DNA of 64,000 bases from Moniliella sp. 'wahieum'. Lineage: Eukaryota; Basidiomycota; Moniliellomycetes; Moniliellales; Moniliellaceae. The stretch spans positions 558,001 to 622,000 of the forward strand of contig RSEE01000016.1 in the NCBI GenBank assembly GCA_003971905.1. Direction: 5' to 3'. Shown here piece by piece: positions 23,287 through 34,985 of this stretch. A program made the position numbers and the translations under genes. Within the stretch, counting starts at the first letter, position 1. Every line of letters starts with the position of its first letter. The notes under the pieces are model-generated. The model was not told the DNA's origin. It was given only the letters and a program-made list of their open reading frames with translations, and made no database searches.

Positions 23287-24927
23287 GGCCGCTGGTAGTG
23301 TGAAGAGGCGAGCGGGTGTAGCCACAGCGCGAGATGGTGCAAAAAGAGCACGGTAGACTGAACTGAACTCCAGCGGGCAGGGCGTGATTACATAATTTGG
23401 TGGGTAGCCCACGTGCCCCAACTCCATGCGTCATTCGCGTCATAGGAGCTGCGCCCATGGCGGGGCGTTGCAATATTGCATTTTTGTGCAGGGGCGGGAC
23501 CGGTGGTGGGCGACGGAGACTTGATCTGAAATCTGAAGTTTCATTGGTCGGGCTGGGCACAGTCGTTTCGAAGTCGTGTTTTCCGAGGTTATACCACGGT
23601 CTGCCAAACACGATCTCATCATCGTCCTCGTCCTCGTCCTCGTCCTCGCCAGCAACGACCTCAGCCACCTCAAGCGTTCAATCTCAATGTTCGGCCCCCA
23701 CCCCGTCCAGAATATCCACTCTGGTCCTGATGCTCAGGAGCCGCATGGCGTGACCAAACGTCGCTACTCCGCGCAGTTATTCTGTTGCGTCGGACCCCAC
23801 CGCGGGTGGCTCGTGTGCTTTTTGTTGTTGGCCTATACATGTCTGTTCCGTCGGAGTTCCGTTGTTTTCTCGGGTCTGACTTCCTTGTTCCGCAGCCTAG
23901 TCCCTTGTGGCGACTGGCTGCTTGATTTTCATCTGTAGGCGTTGCTGAGTGGCTTAGACCATCACCCCCCACCACCAGTGCGATTGCATTGCCCTCGAAG
24001 ACCATCGCAGGACTACAGGTTTCACCAGCTACCTCGGTCCCCTTTGGCCCGTCATGCAGTTTGTTCTACACCTGCCCCCGGTGCAAACGTGGGCGTCCGA
24101 ACTCCGTAGGCCCAAGTTTAGCGAATGATGTTTAGTTTCCAACTCCCCTTATCTGCTTCCCGCCGTGTCTCGATGATCGACGTCTTGCCCTCCCAGGGGG
24201 CACACAGCCTATGGCCAGCTTTTTCCCCTCTGGCGAGAGACCATGCCATCCAGAAGAGAGGACACAAACGGCGCCAAACGCTCGCTCAGGCCCAAGCTCA
24301 ATCCAAAAGTCTCAGCCGAAGGACCAAAGTGAGCGATGTGTAAACAGATGCGGATTGAGAGGATAGTCAGGAGGATGATAGCATGGATGAAGACAATATA
24401 TATATCAACTCTCACCCCGGCCCCAATGAAGTATTTGGGTTCACTGTGCCTGACTCTAGTGCGCTTGAAGAAGAGGTGACGATCAGTCCAACTGAACAGC
24501 GGGTACGCTTGCGCTGGGTGGCGCACCGAGTTTGAGCATTGTAACAAAAAGGATTTGTACTGCAACGAGCACCCTGAGCACGAAGAGTTGGACGGACCAG
24601 GTGCGATTTGTCCAGTGGACCACTGGTTTGCCCGAGAGTGATTCTGGGGAGCAGCAGAACTGAGATACTCAATTGCCTTTGGGTACACTCTACCCATCGT
24701 AACCGGTCACCGGCAACCAACATGTCTCGTGCCTATAAGAGAATGCTGCCTGACCCACTATGTATCCTACTACGTTTAATGCCAAACTGGGTGCAGGAGA
24801 ATGCATGAATAACCACCCCCACAATGCGGAGAGACAACCCGCTTGGGGGCGAGCAAGCATAGCGTCTCTCCCCATGCACGGGGATGAGAACGTGCGGCAC
24901 GCACGGTTTTGAGGGCCAAGCGGCTGC
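23287..24927. other. Intergenic stretch holding a repeat-A copy and one weak frame
   Basis: The first 500 bases serve as promoter for the DUF202 gene and contain a (CGTCCT)n run at 23623-23646. Repeat A copy 3 follows. A minus-strand 162-codon frame at 24209-24697 has one hydrophobic segment (YIVFIHAIILLTILSI) but no family, no leader and no supporting exon, so it is not called. Confidence 0.4.
23780..24060 (+). repeat. Dispersed repeat A, copy 3
   Basis: Same ordered blocks as the copies near 1055-1290 (inverted), 14020-14325 and 34740-34985. It is the copy closest to copy 1 by eye (shared CACGAGCCACC, GTCGCCAC, AACAACGGAACTCC blocks when read on the minus strand). No ends could be defined. 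Confidence 0.65.
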
Positions 24928-25556
24928 TTAGACCTTGAAGCCACGCGACTTGCGGCGGCCACGGGCCATCTCGCGCTTGCGCGACTTGCCGTTGCCACGC
25001 ACGTAGGGCTTGGCGTTGGAGTGAGGGCCCATGCCAAAGTGCTTGACGGCCTCGCGCGCGTTCTTAGGGCCGCGGATGAGCACCACGTTCTTGCCCGTGG
25101 GGGCGCGCAGGGCAAGCTGGTCAAAGGTGAGAGCTTCGCCACCGGAAGCCAGGATACGAGCACGGGCAGTCTTAGTGAAACGCAGGGCGGCGACCGAAAC
25201 CCGGGGGACCTCGAGCAGACGGTTGTCGTCAGTGATGGTGCCCACCACGGCGACCGTCTTGGCGTCCGCGCCGGTCGTGCCAGCGTTGCGCGTAAGGTAA
25301 ATCAGACGCGACAAGGAGACGGGAGGACGGTTGACCTTGCTCATATACAGGCGCTTAAGGATGGCCTTGTTGAACTTGCTCCCCGAGCGGCGAGCAAGGT
25401 AACGGTAGAGCTTGACCAAAAGCAGAAGGTAAGGGTCCTCCGACTTGGGGCCGTGCGGTTGCCCTTCTTGACGTGCTTCTTCGCGATATCCACACCCTGC
25501 ACACACAAGAGTCAGTCAACAGTACGCTCACCACGGCCAAGGGCTCTGCTTACCAT
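24928..25556 (-). CDS. RPL18: 60S ribosomal protein eL18
   Basis: The ATG (25556-25554) is a three-base first coding exon. A 57-nt intron (GTAAGC...GCAG) separates it from exon 2 (25496-24928), which begins [13 protein letters not shown]. One C is missing in the run at about 25451, after which the frame is that of [22 protein letters not shown]...RPPVSLSRL and runs unbroken to the typical end [11 protein letters not shown]. The corrected length is about 188 residues, normal for eL18. It belongs to the large ribosomal subunit. It is divergent from the SR protein at 25868, sharing a 311-nt promoter with two TAGGGTTG motifs and a TTTAAA element. Confidence 0.95.
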
Positions 25557-25867
25557 CTTGTTGGCCTTGGTGGTTGCTGCTCCCTACGTGCGAAGGGACT
25601 TGGCTGGGACTGGCGGCGGCGAAACCGGCAGCGGGCGATGGCACGAGCAGGGTTGCAAAATGACTGCGGCGCACACTGGCCTAGTGGCGTCGCTCGCAGT
25701 TTTTAAATCCAGGCGGAATAACTTGTGTAGGGTTGACGCTCGCCTTTACGTTCTGCTGCGAAGCAGTAGGGTTGATGCTGGCTCAGACTGTTGCTTTTGT
25801 TGGGGGGGGGGCGTGGGCTACGGGATGCTTGGCTCTGGGCGACCGACACTCGATCCAGCCAACCAAG
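25557..25867. promoter_or_regulatory. Divergent promoter between eL18 and the TRA2-like gene, with telobox-like motifs
   Basis: TAGGGTTG occurs at 25728-25735 and 25767-25774. On the eL18 coding strand these read CAACCCTA, 172 and 211 nt before its ATG. This resembles the telobox/HomolE-like elements known from ribosomal protein promoters in several eukaryotes. The same word lies 92 nt before the eL41 start. A T/A-rich TTTTTAAA is at about 25700-25706. Confidence 0.5.
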
Positions 25868-26939
25868 ATGGAAGTCGATGAACCGATGCGTGGCCGCAGT
25901 GCCACCCCTCCCCGACGCCGGTTGCGCGTTCTGCCTCTGCTCACAGCGATGCGGACCGCACCGCTCGGCGTCGCAGCCCCTCCCGGAGCCGGAGCCGCAG
26001 TCGTAGCCCCGCCCGCGCCGACGCGCGTCGCTCGCCTAGCCCGGCGCGCTACCGCGACGACTCGCCCCCGCGTCGCTACGGGGGTCGCCACAGCGACCGT
26101 TATGGCGGCGACCGCTACGGTGGACGGGACCGGTACGGCGGTGACCGGTATGGTGGCGACCGGTATGGTGGCGATCGATATGGTGGTGACCGGTACGGTG
26201 GTGATCGGTACGGCGGTGATCGGTACGGCGGCTCACGCCGTGAGCGTCGTGCGAACGATGGTGTGCAGGGTCCTCCGCCGACCAAGCCGCGCTCGGCCCC
26301 GCAGAATGTCGAGGCGAACGAGGTGGTGGGTGTGTTCGGGCTGAGCTTGATGACGACCGAGCGAGAACTGCGGGAGAAGTTTGAGTCGGTTGCGCCTGTG
26401 ACCAAGGTGGCTTTGGTATTTGATGCTCGCTCGGGCCGCTCGCGCGGCTTTGCGTTCATCACGATGGAGACTGTGGAGGGCGCGACGAAGGTGGTGGAGG
26501 AGCTGAATGGGTACACCATGAATGGTCGCGCGATGCGGGTCGACTATAGCTCGACGCGCAAGCCCCACGAGCCCACCCCGGGCGAATATCGTGGCGTCAC
26601 TCGTGATGCGCCGCCCGGGGGGTGGAATTACCGCGGGCCTGTCGCCTCGCGTAACCCTCGTCGTTCCCTCCCCCCAGCGAACTCGAGCGGCCCAGGGTAC
26701 TACCGCTCTCAAGCTCGGGCCTGGGGCGCCGGCCGCGACGACTGGCGCTCGGACCGCCGTCCTGATGACCGTGCCGGCCGCGATCGGGATGACGATTATG
26801 GTCGTCGCCCGTCCCCTCCGTCGAGGCGGTACTCGCGTTCCCCCTCCCCCGTCGCTCGCCCCCCCCGCGCGGCGATTCGCCCCGTCGCTTCCGCAGCCAG
26901 AGCTACGAAGGCGCAAGCACCCCCCCTCAAGGGTGGTAA
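25868..26939 (+). CDS. TRA2-like SR protein with one RRM
   Basis: It starts MEVDEPMRGRSATPP. After a C-rich run (about 25912) the frame changes to an Arg/Ser domain (RRRSPSRSRSRSRSPARAD), then a run of DRYGG pentapeptides (about 26105-26235). One RRM follows (about 26310-26550) with RNP2-like VGVFGLSL and RNP1 RSRGFAFITM, then an Arg/Asp/Ser-rich tail. The order RS - RRM - RS is that of Transformer-2-type splicing regulators (family knowledge). Near 26865 a second C-rich run breaks the frame. The RS-like reading then ends RSQSYEGASTPPQGW at 26939, while the uncorrected frame would end at 27039 with unrelated sequence. It is divergent from eL18. Confidence 0.8.
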
Positions 26940-28601
26940 CTTCCATCTCTTGGACATCACCCTTTCCTTTTATCCTTCCGCCCCTTCACAAGCGGCGAGG
27001 ATGGTGAAGGTTGTGGGCGCATGTCCCCAAAACAAATGACCTTGTCAGACCTTGCTCGTGCATTGAGCCAAAATTTTCTCTTTTCTGTTTGTCTACCGTG
27101 CCTTGATGCCGGCTAAAAACCCATTTTGCCCCGAGCCAAGACTTTGATCAACGTTTACCAAGTATATGAGAGGAAGGACCGACAAGGCCCAGCATGCTCC
27201 AAGCACTGTCCACTTGGTGCATGCAAGATGATCGATGAGCCTCAATGGCGAGAAAGGGAGAATGGGACCGGGAAGAAAGTGGTGCGCATGCTGTTTACGC
27301 TGCTCCAAGGTGAACGGTCAAGACAGTCAAGACCACAAGACAGAATCGCGACAGCGGGGGTGGGACGAGTGGGTGGGTGGGTGGGTGGGGGAGACAAGAT
27401 GAAAGGATGGGCGGACGGGGCGTGTTTGACCTTCAAAGACTAGGATCGATGGTGGGCGATGGGCGATGCCTGGCCGAAGAGGCGGGTGAGGGGCTTTGAC
27501 TTGAGGAACTGACCAGTGTGATTTGGGATTTGGAACAGGTTGTGACGAGGACTGGGTGACTGACGGAGGTCGGACTTCCACATTGCCAAGAGGGGAATTG
27601 AATGGAGTAATAGACCAACAGATGTGTGGAGATGGATGGAGCGATGCATACTGAGGGAAGGGGATGGGATGTGTCTAATAGCAGGCGACACATTATGGTA
27701 ACGACATTACATGTTACAACGGGGTTCCTGCTAATAGGTTGAAGCCAGAAGCTCGACTGAGATACACTTTCTAGATAGTGGAGTATCGGTTGAACCATCG
27801 GTGTACCAGGGAAAGCACTGGGGCAGCCCAGATCGCCCCGAGGCGCCGGGATGGGCTGTGCGCTGCTGTGCGTTGCTGTGCCAGCCATGTGTTCGCTGCA
27901 GTTCAAACGCAAACAGAGCTGCCGAGCCGCCCTGATCGATGATCGCAAGCACGGCCACACACGCCTCGTGGCAGCACCCGCCTGCCCCCAGCGGGGCCCA
28001 ATCGCAGGTGGCCTGCGCTCTGGTGCCGCCGCCTGCGGATCGATCGCTGCTCGTGCTGCTCGTACCAGGCGGCAGGGCGGGGCAGGTGTGCTCGGGTGCA
28101 CACACACACACACCCGCCACCGCACTGCCTCCGTGGCAGGGCGGTGGCCCATGCACACTGCACTGGCCCACACAGGCCCCTTGGCGATGACGTATGTCGT
28201 GTACAGTGCGAGGCTTCAAGCTAGTCAAGCCGGAGTAGCCCGCACCACCCGTGTCCGCGCAGCACGGAGGCACTGGCGAAGCCAAATAAGGGGGTTGCAT
28301 CGGTGATCTTGATCACAGATCATCAAGTGATCGAGTGATCGCGCCCAGCCGAGGGCCTGTATCGGACTTCCAGGGCTGCCGCAGCTGAGACACGCCGCTT
28401 TGCTCTCCAAAAAGCGTCAAGCGCCAAGCTTCAAGCTTCAAGCTTCAAGCTTCAAGCAGCAGCTTCCCCAGACGTTCAGCGCACTCAGCTCCTGTGAATT
28501 CGGCACCTTGGCAGCACCACCCACCTACTCCGCACCACCACCCCCCACCACCCCCCCACCCCCACCACCCCTGCCGTCGCCCTCCCTCCTTCCCGTCCAG
28601 C
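26940..28601. other. Intergenic stretch with simple repeats
   Basis: I see no gene. 27366-27391 is a (GGGT)n tract, 28098-28113 a (CA)n tract, 28303-28345 a cluster of GATC-containing words, and 28423-28458 a perfect run of TTCAAGC heptamers. 28535-28570 is (CCACC)n-like just before the mucin gene. Confidence 0.5.
28423..28458. repeat. TTCAAGC heptamer array
   Basis: About five tandem copies of TTCAAGC (its complement is GCTTGAA). Degenerate forms of the same heptamer lie at about 645-695, 21595-21680, 36905-36940, 59660-59720, 59815-59870 and 61530-61556. Confidence 0.75.
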
Positions 28602-31600
28602 ATGTCGTGTGGAACGCCAGTCGCGACGGCAACATACTACCGCACCACCCTCATCACTCACACACCATCTACCCCTCCTCCTCCCCTTCGCCTGCCTCCG
28701 CTTCTGCCTCTCCGTCGGGCTCTCAGACGCAGTCTGGCTCGAGCAGCAGCACCCATGCTGCCCCATCCTCCGCCTCCCCTTCCTCTTCCTCATCCGTCAC
28801 CACCGCTTCACCGGTCTCGACTCTTACCGGCCCCCGACCGTCACCCTTTCGTCGACTTCTGCACCGTCGTCATCGCCCCTCTCCAGCTCTCCTTCACACC
28901 TCCCCACGCCTGCTTCCTCGTCAGGCGTGGCCAGTGCAAGCTCTGGCGCCACCGCCTCCAGCGCGAGATCGTCAAGCTTCAGCGCCCAGCCAACGAGTAC
29001 TCCTACTTCTTCTCAAGAGTCGCTCTCTCCATCGCTTAGCCCGACCAGTTCCGGCGCTTTCTCCTCCCCATCTACCTCCCGACCGGCCAGCTCGGACGTG
29101 ACGCCGGTACCGGCCTCCTCCACTGAGGCAACATCTACGGCAGGAGTCTCTTCGGACACCCTTACTTCAGGGTCCCATTCTACCACGGGGTCTGCTCCTT
29201 CCAGCGTGCAACAATCCTCCCCTGTACCCACCTCCTCCGATGCCACCTCCCGTCCGCCTGCATCTTCGTCGGCAACGCCTACTACATCGCAGGGGACGAC
29301 GAGTTCTGATGCCCAAACGAGCACCCAACCACAGAGAAGCTCTGCACTGCCCACGAGCTCTGGACTGCCGACCAGCACCCAGGCTCAGACAACGTCTCAG
29401 CAGCATCCCACATCCCAGCAGACTACCTCTGAGCCCCAAACCACATCTCAAAGTCCCACCACATCCCAGCCTCAAACTACATCCAGCATCCCACCACGTC
29501 GGAGCCACAAACTACATCTCAGCGGCCTACCACGTCCCAGCGGCCAACCACATCGCAGCAGCCAACCACATCCCAACGACCAACTACATCCCAACAGCCA
29601 ACCACGTCCCAACAGCCGACTACCTCTCAGCGGCCGACTCCCTCGCAGCGACCTACTACTCCCAGCAGCCCACCACGTCTCAGCAGCCAACTACGTCTCA
29701 GCGGCCGACTACATCTCAACGACCGACTACCTCTCAGCAGCCCACTACCTCTCAGCGGCCAACCACGTCGCAGCAGCCCACTACCTCCCAGCGGCCAACC
29801 ACGTCGCAGCAGCCCACTACCTCCCAACGGCCAACCACGTCGCAGAGACCTACCACGTCGCAGCAGCCCACTACCTCCCAACGGCCAACCACGTCGCAGA
29901 GACCTACCACGTCGCAGCAGCCCACTACGTCGCAGCAGCCCACTACGTCGCAGCGACCTACCACGTCGCAGCAGCCTACCACGTCTCGGCAACCCACTAC
30001 CTCTCAGCAGCCTACCACGTCTCGGCAGCCCACTACCTCTCAGCAGCCTACCACGTCTCGGCAGCCCACTACCTCTCAGCGGCCCACTACATCGCAACAG
30101 CCCACCACATCCCACGAGCCCACCACATCGACCCATCCTACCAGCACCCATAGTGGTAATGGTCAAGGAGGGACAACCTCCAACCATAATGGTGGCACCA
30201 GCGACTCGCCCACTTCGAATGGATCCAGGCCAACCTCCACTGCGGGAAATACCAGCGCGAATGGAAGTGGCAATGGCGGTTCGAACACAGGCAATGGCTC
30301 GTCCCACACGGGTGGGGACAACAATGGAGGCACTACGTCGGGCGGTACAGGGCAACATACCTCGAATGCAGGGGGTGGGGAAACTTCAAGTGCCGATCAA
30401 GGGTACGGAAGCAGTGGAAGCGGTTCAGGCTCCTCGCCCGAGCGGAGAATGGATGCGAGGCGTGCCCCCGTACCGCGGCCCACGGCCATGGCTGTCCACC
30501 CAGCTGCCAAGCAGCGTGATGGAAGTGATGGGGGTGGGTACCAGATCCAAGTGGAAACGAGCCTGATTCCGATCACCACATTATATTCCACCCCGGCGTG
30601 TGAGGCTGCAACGGTGACCAAGACAGCTACCGCGGCGGAGCCAACCGATACGGGTCTGGTCACCCTGACCTCGGTGCTTGTCGTTCCAGGAACCACGATC
30701 CCGGGGGTGACCACGGTGCCCGCGATGACAGAAACAATGACTTCGACGGCAGTTGTGGTCGTTGGCGATGATCCGCAAGGTGGATTGGCCAATGGAGGAA
30801 GTCACGCAGGTGACTCTCAAAACAAATCCTCTAACGCGGGTGCAATCGCTGGAGGTACCGTGGGGGGGGTGGCGGGCGCCGTTCTGATCCTCTTGGCCTT
30901 GCTTCTCTTCTGGCGCAAACGGTCGCGCAATCGCATCGATGATGCCGATGCCGCCGCCCTGGCCCGTGCGGGCGAAGCGCCGGGTCCGTCAGGGGGCGAA
31001 GGAGAAAAGCCTCGAGAGCGCTCCCGTTTGGCCACGAGACTGAGTTCAGCCTTGGGCTTTGCCTCGTCGCACCCACAATTGGATCGTCTCTTCACGCCGG
31101 CTGGCTTGAACGGCTCGGGTCATGGCCACCACCCCTACACCGATGACGATTACGAGCAGCCCGCCCCCGGGCACGGGCGGGGCGAGCGTAGACATGAACC
31201 ATGGGAACCGCGATCTGGAGGCCTCACCAGCCCATCTTGCCCCGACCGATGGCGTGGGAGGTGCTGCTGAGGGCATGGCCGCGACGCCCGAAGCTGAAGG
31301 GGGTGCTTCTGTCACTCGGCATGCCACTCAACCGTCTTGGACTTCTTCGTTGGCCTACCCTGGCAGCATCTCCGACCCGACCGGTTCAGATGGCACCCAC
31401 CCCGACTGGGCCTCGCGTGCCGCTGGTCCGTCCAACCCTTTTGCAGCAGATGCTGTCTACCCACGCCACTATGCTGGACTCAACCCTGAGGATGTGGCGG
31501 CGTACTATGCTGGTGCATCGGGCACCAATCCAAGTTCGTCCGTCAGAAGGGGGACAGCAGACGGCCAACTTGGGTTGGTCAGCTCGGGGTCGGACAGTGG

Positions 31601-32432
31601 GCTTACGTCGGACCATGTCCATCCAGCTGTAGCTGCCGGTGCAGCAGCAGTCGCGGAACAACATACGCCTGACCATCCGTACCAACCGGGCCACTACTCT
31701 CCTTTTGAGTCAGCCGGGGTGGAGGGGCGCGGGTATGACCCAGCAATGCTAGAAGCGTATCATACGCCTGTCGAAAGTAGGAACACCGGCTCCGGGGGAG
31801 ACCCTTCTCCCTTTGACGATCCTCGCTCTGGGACTGGTTACTCGCCGACGCAAGAGGGAACGCTGCCTGTTCCATACCCCCAGCATGCCTCGTCATCCCA
31901 AACGTGGCCGCACTCGATGGATGGCTTACTGGGAATGGGCGATGGTCTGCAGACGTTGGCCGAAGGGCCGAGCCAGGGGACCGGGCCACCACTCGTGCCT
32001 CAATCCGGAGGGGACGCTGTCGATGCCGGCTTGCATTTGCGCGAGGGTCCGGCGGGGCAGCAAGGCCAAGTGCGCACCGTTCCCACCGTCACCGCCGTCG
32101 TATCTCCGTACGGCCGCGCGGCTCCTCTCCGCCACTCATTCTCTGCCAGCATCTCCGACATTCACGGTACCTCGTCCCTCTCGCATGGCCCTTCGAGCTC
32201 GAGCTCGCACCACTGGCCGGCTCACACGGCCGATCCTAACCCCTTTTTTGATCCAACATCCGATGCTGCTGGCATGTATCAACCCGACCAGCCCGATTCA
32301 AGAGAAGGAAGCCGACTGCTGCCTCACTTCTCGCACGGTGAAGAGGGATCTATCACTGAAGGGCGCAGGCGGCTTGGGTCTTATCCCTCACCCTATGCTC
32401 ACTTACCCATGGACGAGATGCCCGATGCCTAG
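28602..32432 (+). CDS. Mucin-like single-pass cell-surface protein with hexapeptide array
   Basis: A long Ser/Thr/Pro-rich ectodomain (28680-30400) contains from about 29655 to 30130 roughly 26 tandem hexapeptides of the TTSQQP/TTSQRP/TTSRQP type (18-nt units). Degenerate QTTSQ-type units lie before them. A Gly/Asn/Ser-rich spacer and a short folded-looking region (YQIQVETSLIPITTLYSTP) follow. The membrane segment is at about 30835-30910 (AGAIAGGTVGGVAGAVLILL) with the stop-transfer RKRSRNR. A roughly 500-residue cytoplasmic tail ends at 32432, with a frame break near 31168. The frame also shifts near 28690, 28830 and 29500-29650. The architecture resembles fungal mucin sensors or adhesins. 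The start (28602, or an alternative at 28609 with a more hydrophobic lead) and the signal peptide are unresolved. Confidence 0.75.
29655..30130 (+). repeat. 18-nt tandem repeat coding TTSQ[QR]P
   Basis: About 26 units, differing mainly in Gln/Arg codons (CAGCAG, CAGCGG/CAACGG/CAGAGA, CGGCAG). The last third switches to alternating TTSRQP and TTSQQP, suggesting an expansion of a 36-nt double unit there. Confidence 0.85.
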
Positions 32433-33603
32433 CTTTTCTCTCTCTCTTCTTCATCCCGCCCCGTCCCCTCCCCCATTTATTCCTCCTTCGGGACTATCCG
32501 TCTTGCTGGTGGCCCCATCCTTGTATCGTACCTGTATTTTCCCTCTGTCTTCTGTTCGCTATGATGTCCATGTTCATGTCGCGTCTTTGAATACGTTTTA
32601 TGCCGTCAGTAGATCTGATTGGAACCCTGTCCGATGTAGGCTGGACCAAACCCCCTAACCGCCTATAGGCTTCAGTGAGCCCAAGGAAAGATCGCACTGG
32701 TAGCGTGTGGCTGCATGTATCCATCCCTTCTTGAACCACTCTCTTCACCCTGTCCATCGTTTCTTTCCCTAGAGCCACTGTCGGGTCCTGTTAAGCACAC
32801 AAGCATGTAGTAGCGAGCTCTGGCGCCTCCCTCCAACAACGGTCACACATGTCACATTCGACCCCCGTCTGAATTCCTTCAACCCATTTTGTCTTTTGCA
32901 ACCCTTGAGCAGGATCACCGGAACCGCTTTTCGCCCACCGCCAGGTTCATTCGCCCAACGTGTGCTGCAGTCCAAGCCCACCCTATTAGGAGGTCTTCAA
33001 TGGGGTCCGCAGCAAAAGTCAGGATCTTTACTCGTTCCCGCAATTCGTCTCCAAATCGCATGTGGCATTAGTGGCTCCAGAATAATCCTCTGGTAGACAT
33101 GTGAGCGAGGAGGCAATGGTTATCTCGGCACCTTGGGACGCGGTGAACATGGCTGGGTGAGTGCCTTCCAGGCCAAGCCGACCTGCAGACTTTGAGCAGA
33201 CTATACGGATCGGTGGGCAATGTACCACAGTAGCCTACGGACAAAAGGGCCCATAGGCCGGGGGGTGGCCAGATGGCTCAGACACGGAGTTCATCGTCCA
33301 ACCGGTGTAGGTAAAGCACCATCCTTCAGTGACAGGCGAAGTGAATTAAACTTCAGGTTAACCCGTAAAGGTTGTGCATAACAAACTCGAGTAGACCATC
33401 TATCTGCTAGAGAAGATGCTGGCAAGCATTGAAGATACATAGAAAACGTAGATGCGACATGGATTTTTTCATGCGGCAGCCCGATCGACTGCTGGTCCAG
33501 GCAGAAAAAGGTCACGACAGGCGAGGTGTGACGGTCGCAGTTTTGGTAAGGCGCGTGGCGAGCAACGAGGTGCATCGAGCCAGGCTAAGGCAGAGTGAGC
33601 CGC
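32433..33603. other. Intergenic stretch
   Basis: The 3' region of the mucin gene followed by sequence with only short, low-quality frames (33291-33575 on the minus strand has none of the signals seen at real starts). No repeats stand out. Confidence 0.45.
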
Positions 33604-33768
33604 TTACTTGGAGCGGGCACGCATCTTTCTGCGTTTACGGCGCAGACGGCGCATGCGTTTCTTCCTCCACTTCGCTCTCACTGCAAGGCAAGGCAAGGTC
33701 AGCACACTGCAGGAGGCAGAGAGCAAAAGCAGGTAGCAGCGGGCGCTCAAGCGCAGAGGCGACGTACT
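33604..33768 (-). CDS. RPL41: 60S ribosomal protein eL41, start codon split by an intron
   Basis: Exon 2 (33680-33604) reads TG AGA GCG AAG TGG and continues as the Arg/Lys-only eL41 peptide to RMRARSK and a stop. The A of the ATG is the last base of exon 1 (33768, within CCAAAA). The 87-nt intron (33767-33681) has a GTACGT donor and a TTGCAG acceptor. Without splicing there is no ATG in front of the peptide. The product is 25 residues, the normal length, and differs only slightly from animal and yeast eL41. A CAACCCTA (telobox-like) motif lies about 92 nt upstream on the coding strand. Confidence 0.93.
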   Translation of the reverse strand, partial: STSPLRLSARCYLLLLSASCSVLTLPCLAVRAKWRKKRMRRLRRKRRKMRARSK

Positions 33769-34739
33769 TTTGGGTTGACCGGACTGAGAACGCTGGTGGG
33801 GGAAACAGGAGGGGGAACAGAACATGGCCACTAAATAGACCCATCCACTCGGCTGGAGCTAGGGTTGCGCTGGGCGCATTCGCCGCAGCACGGCATGACT
33901 GCTGTAGTGCGGTGGTGTGCCCAAATAAATTACGGCGGCTCGGCTTTTGGGCCCTCTGAGCCTCCGAATTGACGTCAGCCTTAGTAGTCCCAATGTATCA
34001 GCCGCGTCGGCTCTGAGTGAGGATCGAGGAAGAGCAAGACCTGACTGGTTTATATAGGACTTGGACGTGGAAGAGGTTGTGACAACTCATTCTTGCTTTG
34101 GGGGAAATGCTACCTCGGGCCACATCCGTCGTTTACGGGTGTGGAGGCCATAGAGGTATCGGATGGTTGGCTATATCCTGCAGTCTCCTCTCTGGCAGCC
34201 ACTCGCACGCCCACAACCACAGTAACCCTCGAGTGCGTTTTTGTACTTGAGCAAACTGACCCATGGCAGTAGAAGCAGAGGATAGGAGAGTCGTAAATAA
34301 ACACAGCAGCTGTAGTGTTCTCCCTCCCTGATGGTATTTTGTCCTTAGGACCGCTGTTGTTCTACTCTTTCAGTATCGTCGCCGACGGCATTTTCTCTAC
34401 TGTGGTTGACTATAGAGACGGGTGGTATACAGAAACCGCATGGAGGACTACCCCACTTGTACTGTTGTATCCGGGACCGCTACACTTTTCACACCCCACG
34501 TCTCCAATGTACAGGCATCTCTGATCTTCATTTTGACTTTGGTAGTTGATGAACCCTCACCTCGTGGCGCATCATGGTAAGTATGGACTGGGAAAGCTGT
34601 CGCGAGCTCCTTATCGAATACACACGCCGTGTGCACCGAATGTGTTCAAGCTGTCCTTCTCCGTTCTTCTATAGTGCATGATGAGCTGTTGAGGCTGTCA
34701 GGGTTGTCTTGATCTTTCATAGCGCGGTACCGTGGAGTG

Positions 34740-34985
34740 CCCCTCTCTTAAGCCAACACATATGGTGGTTCTTTTTGAACTTGGTCAACGTCCCCTCAGT
34801 TCCTCCTGGGCACCACAGGGCTAAGCGTTTTGCTGTTTGCTCGCTTCTGCCTTCCTGTTTCGAGTCAGGCGCGGAGGCGACTACCTGCTTAATGCTACTC
34901 TGTGCAGGTTCTTAGCCGTGGCCTTCGTCCACCACCACTTGGGGATGCCACTACCGTCGAGAGGGCCATCAGGGCTCCATGCCTC
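34740..34985 (+). repeat. Dispersed repeat A, copy 4 (most diverged)
   Basis: It shares the order of blocks GCCAACAC..., a CAGTTCC block, GGCGGAGGCGACT, a CTTAGCC block and CGTCCACCACCACT...GGATGCCACTACCGTCGAGAGGGCCATC-like sequence with the other copies, at lower identity. Assignment rests on block order. Confidence 0.4.

Noticed and set aside
24209-24697. 162-codon minus-strand frame with one hydrophobic segment
   Set aside because: No recognisable family, no typical leader, adjacent to repeat A; competing frame open at the same place.
29013-30358. Long minus-strand and alternate-frame open runs over the mucin gene
   Set aside because: They are shadows of the 18-nt repeat, which is open in all frames; codon-level sense lies in the TTSQxP frame.
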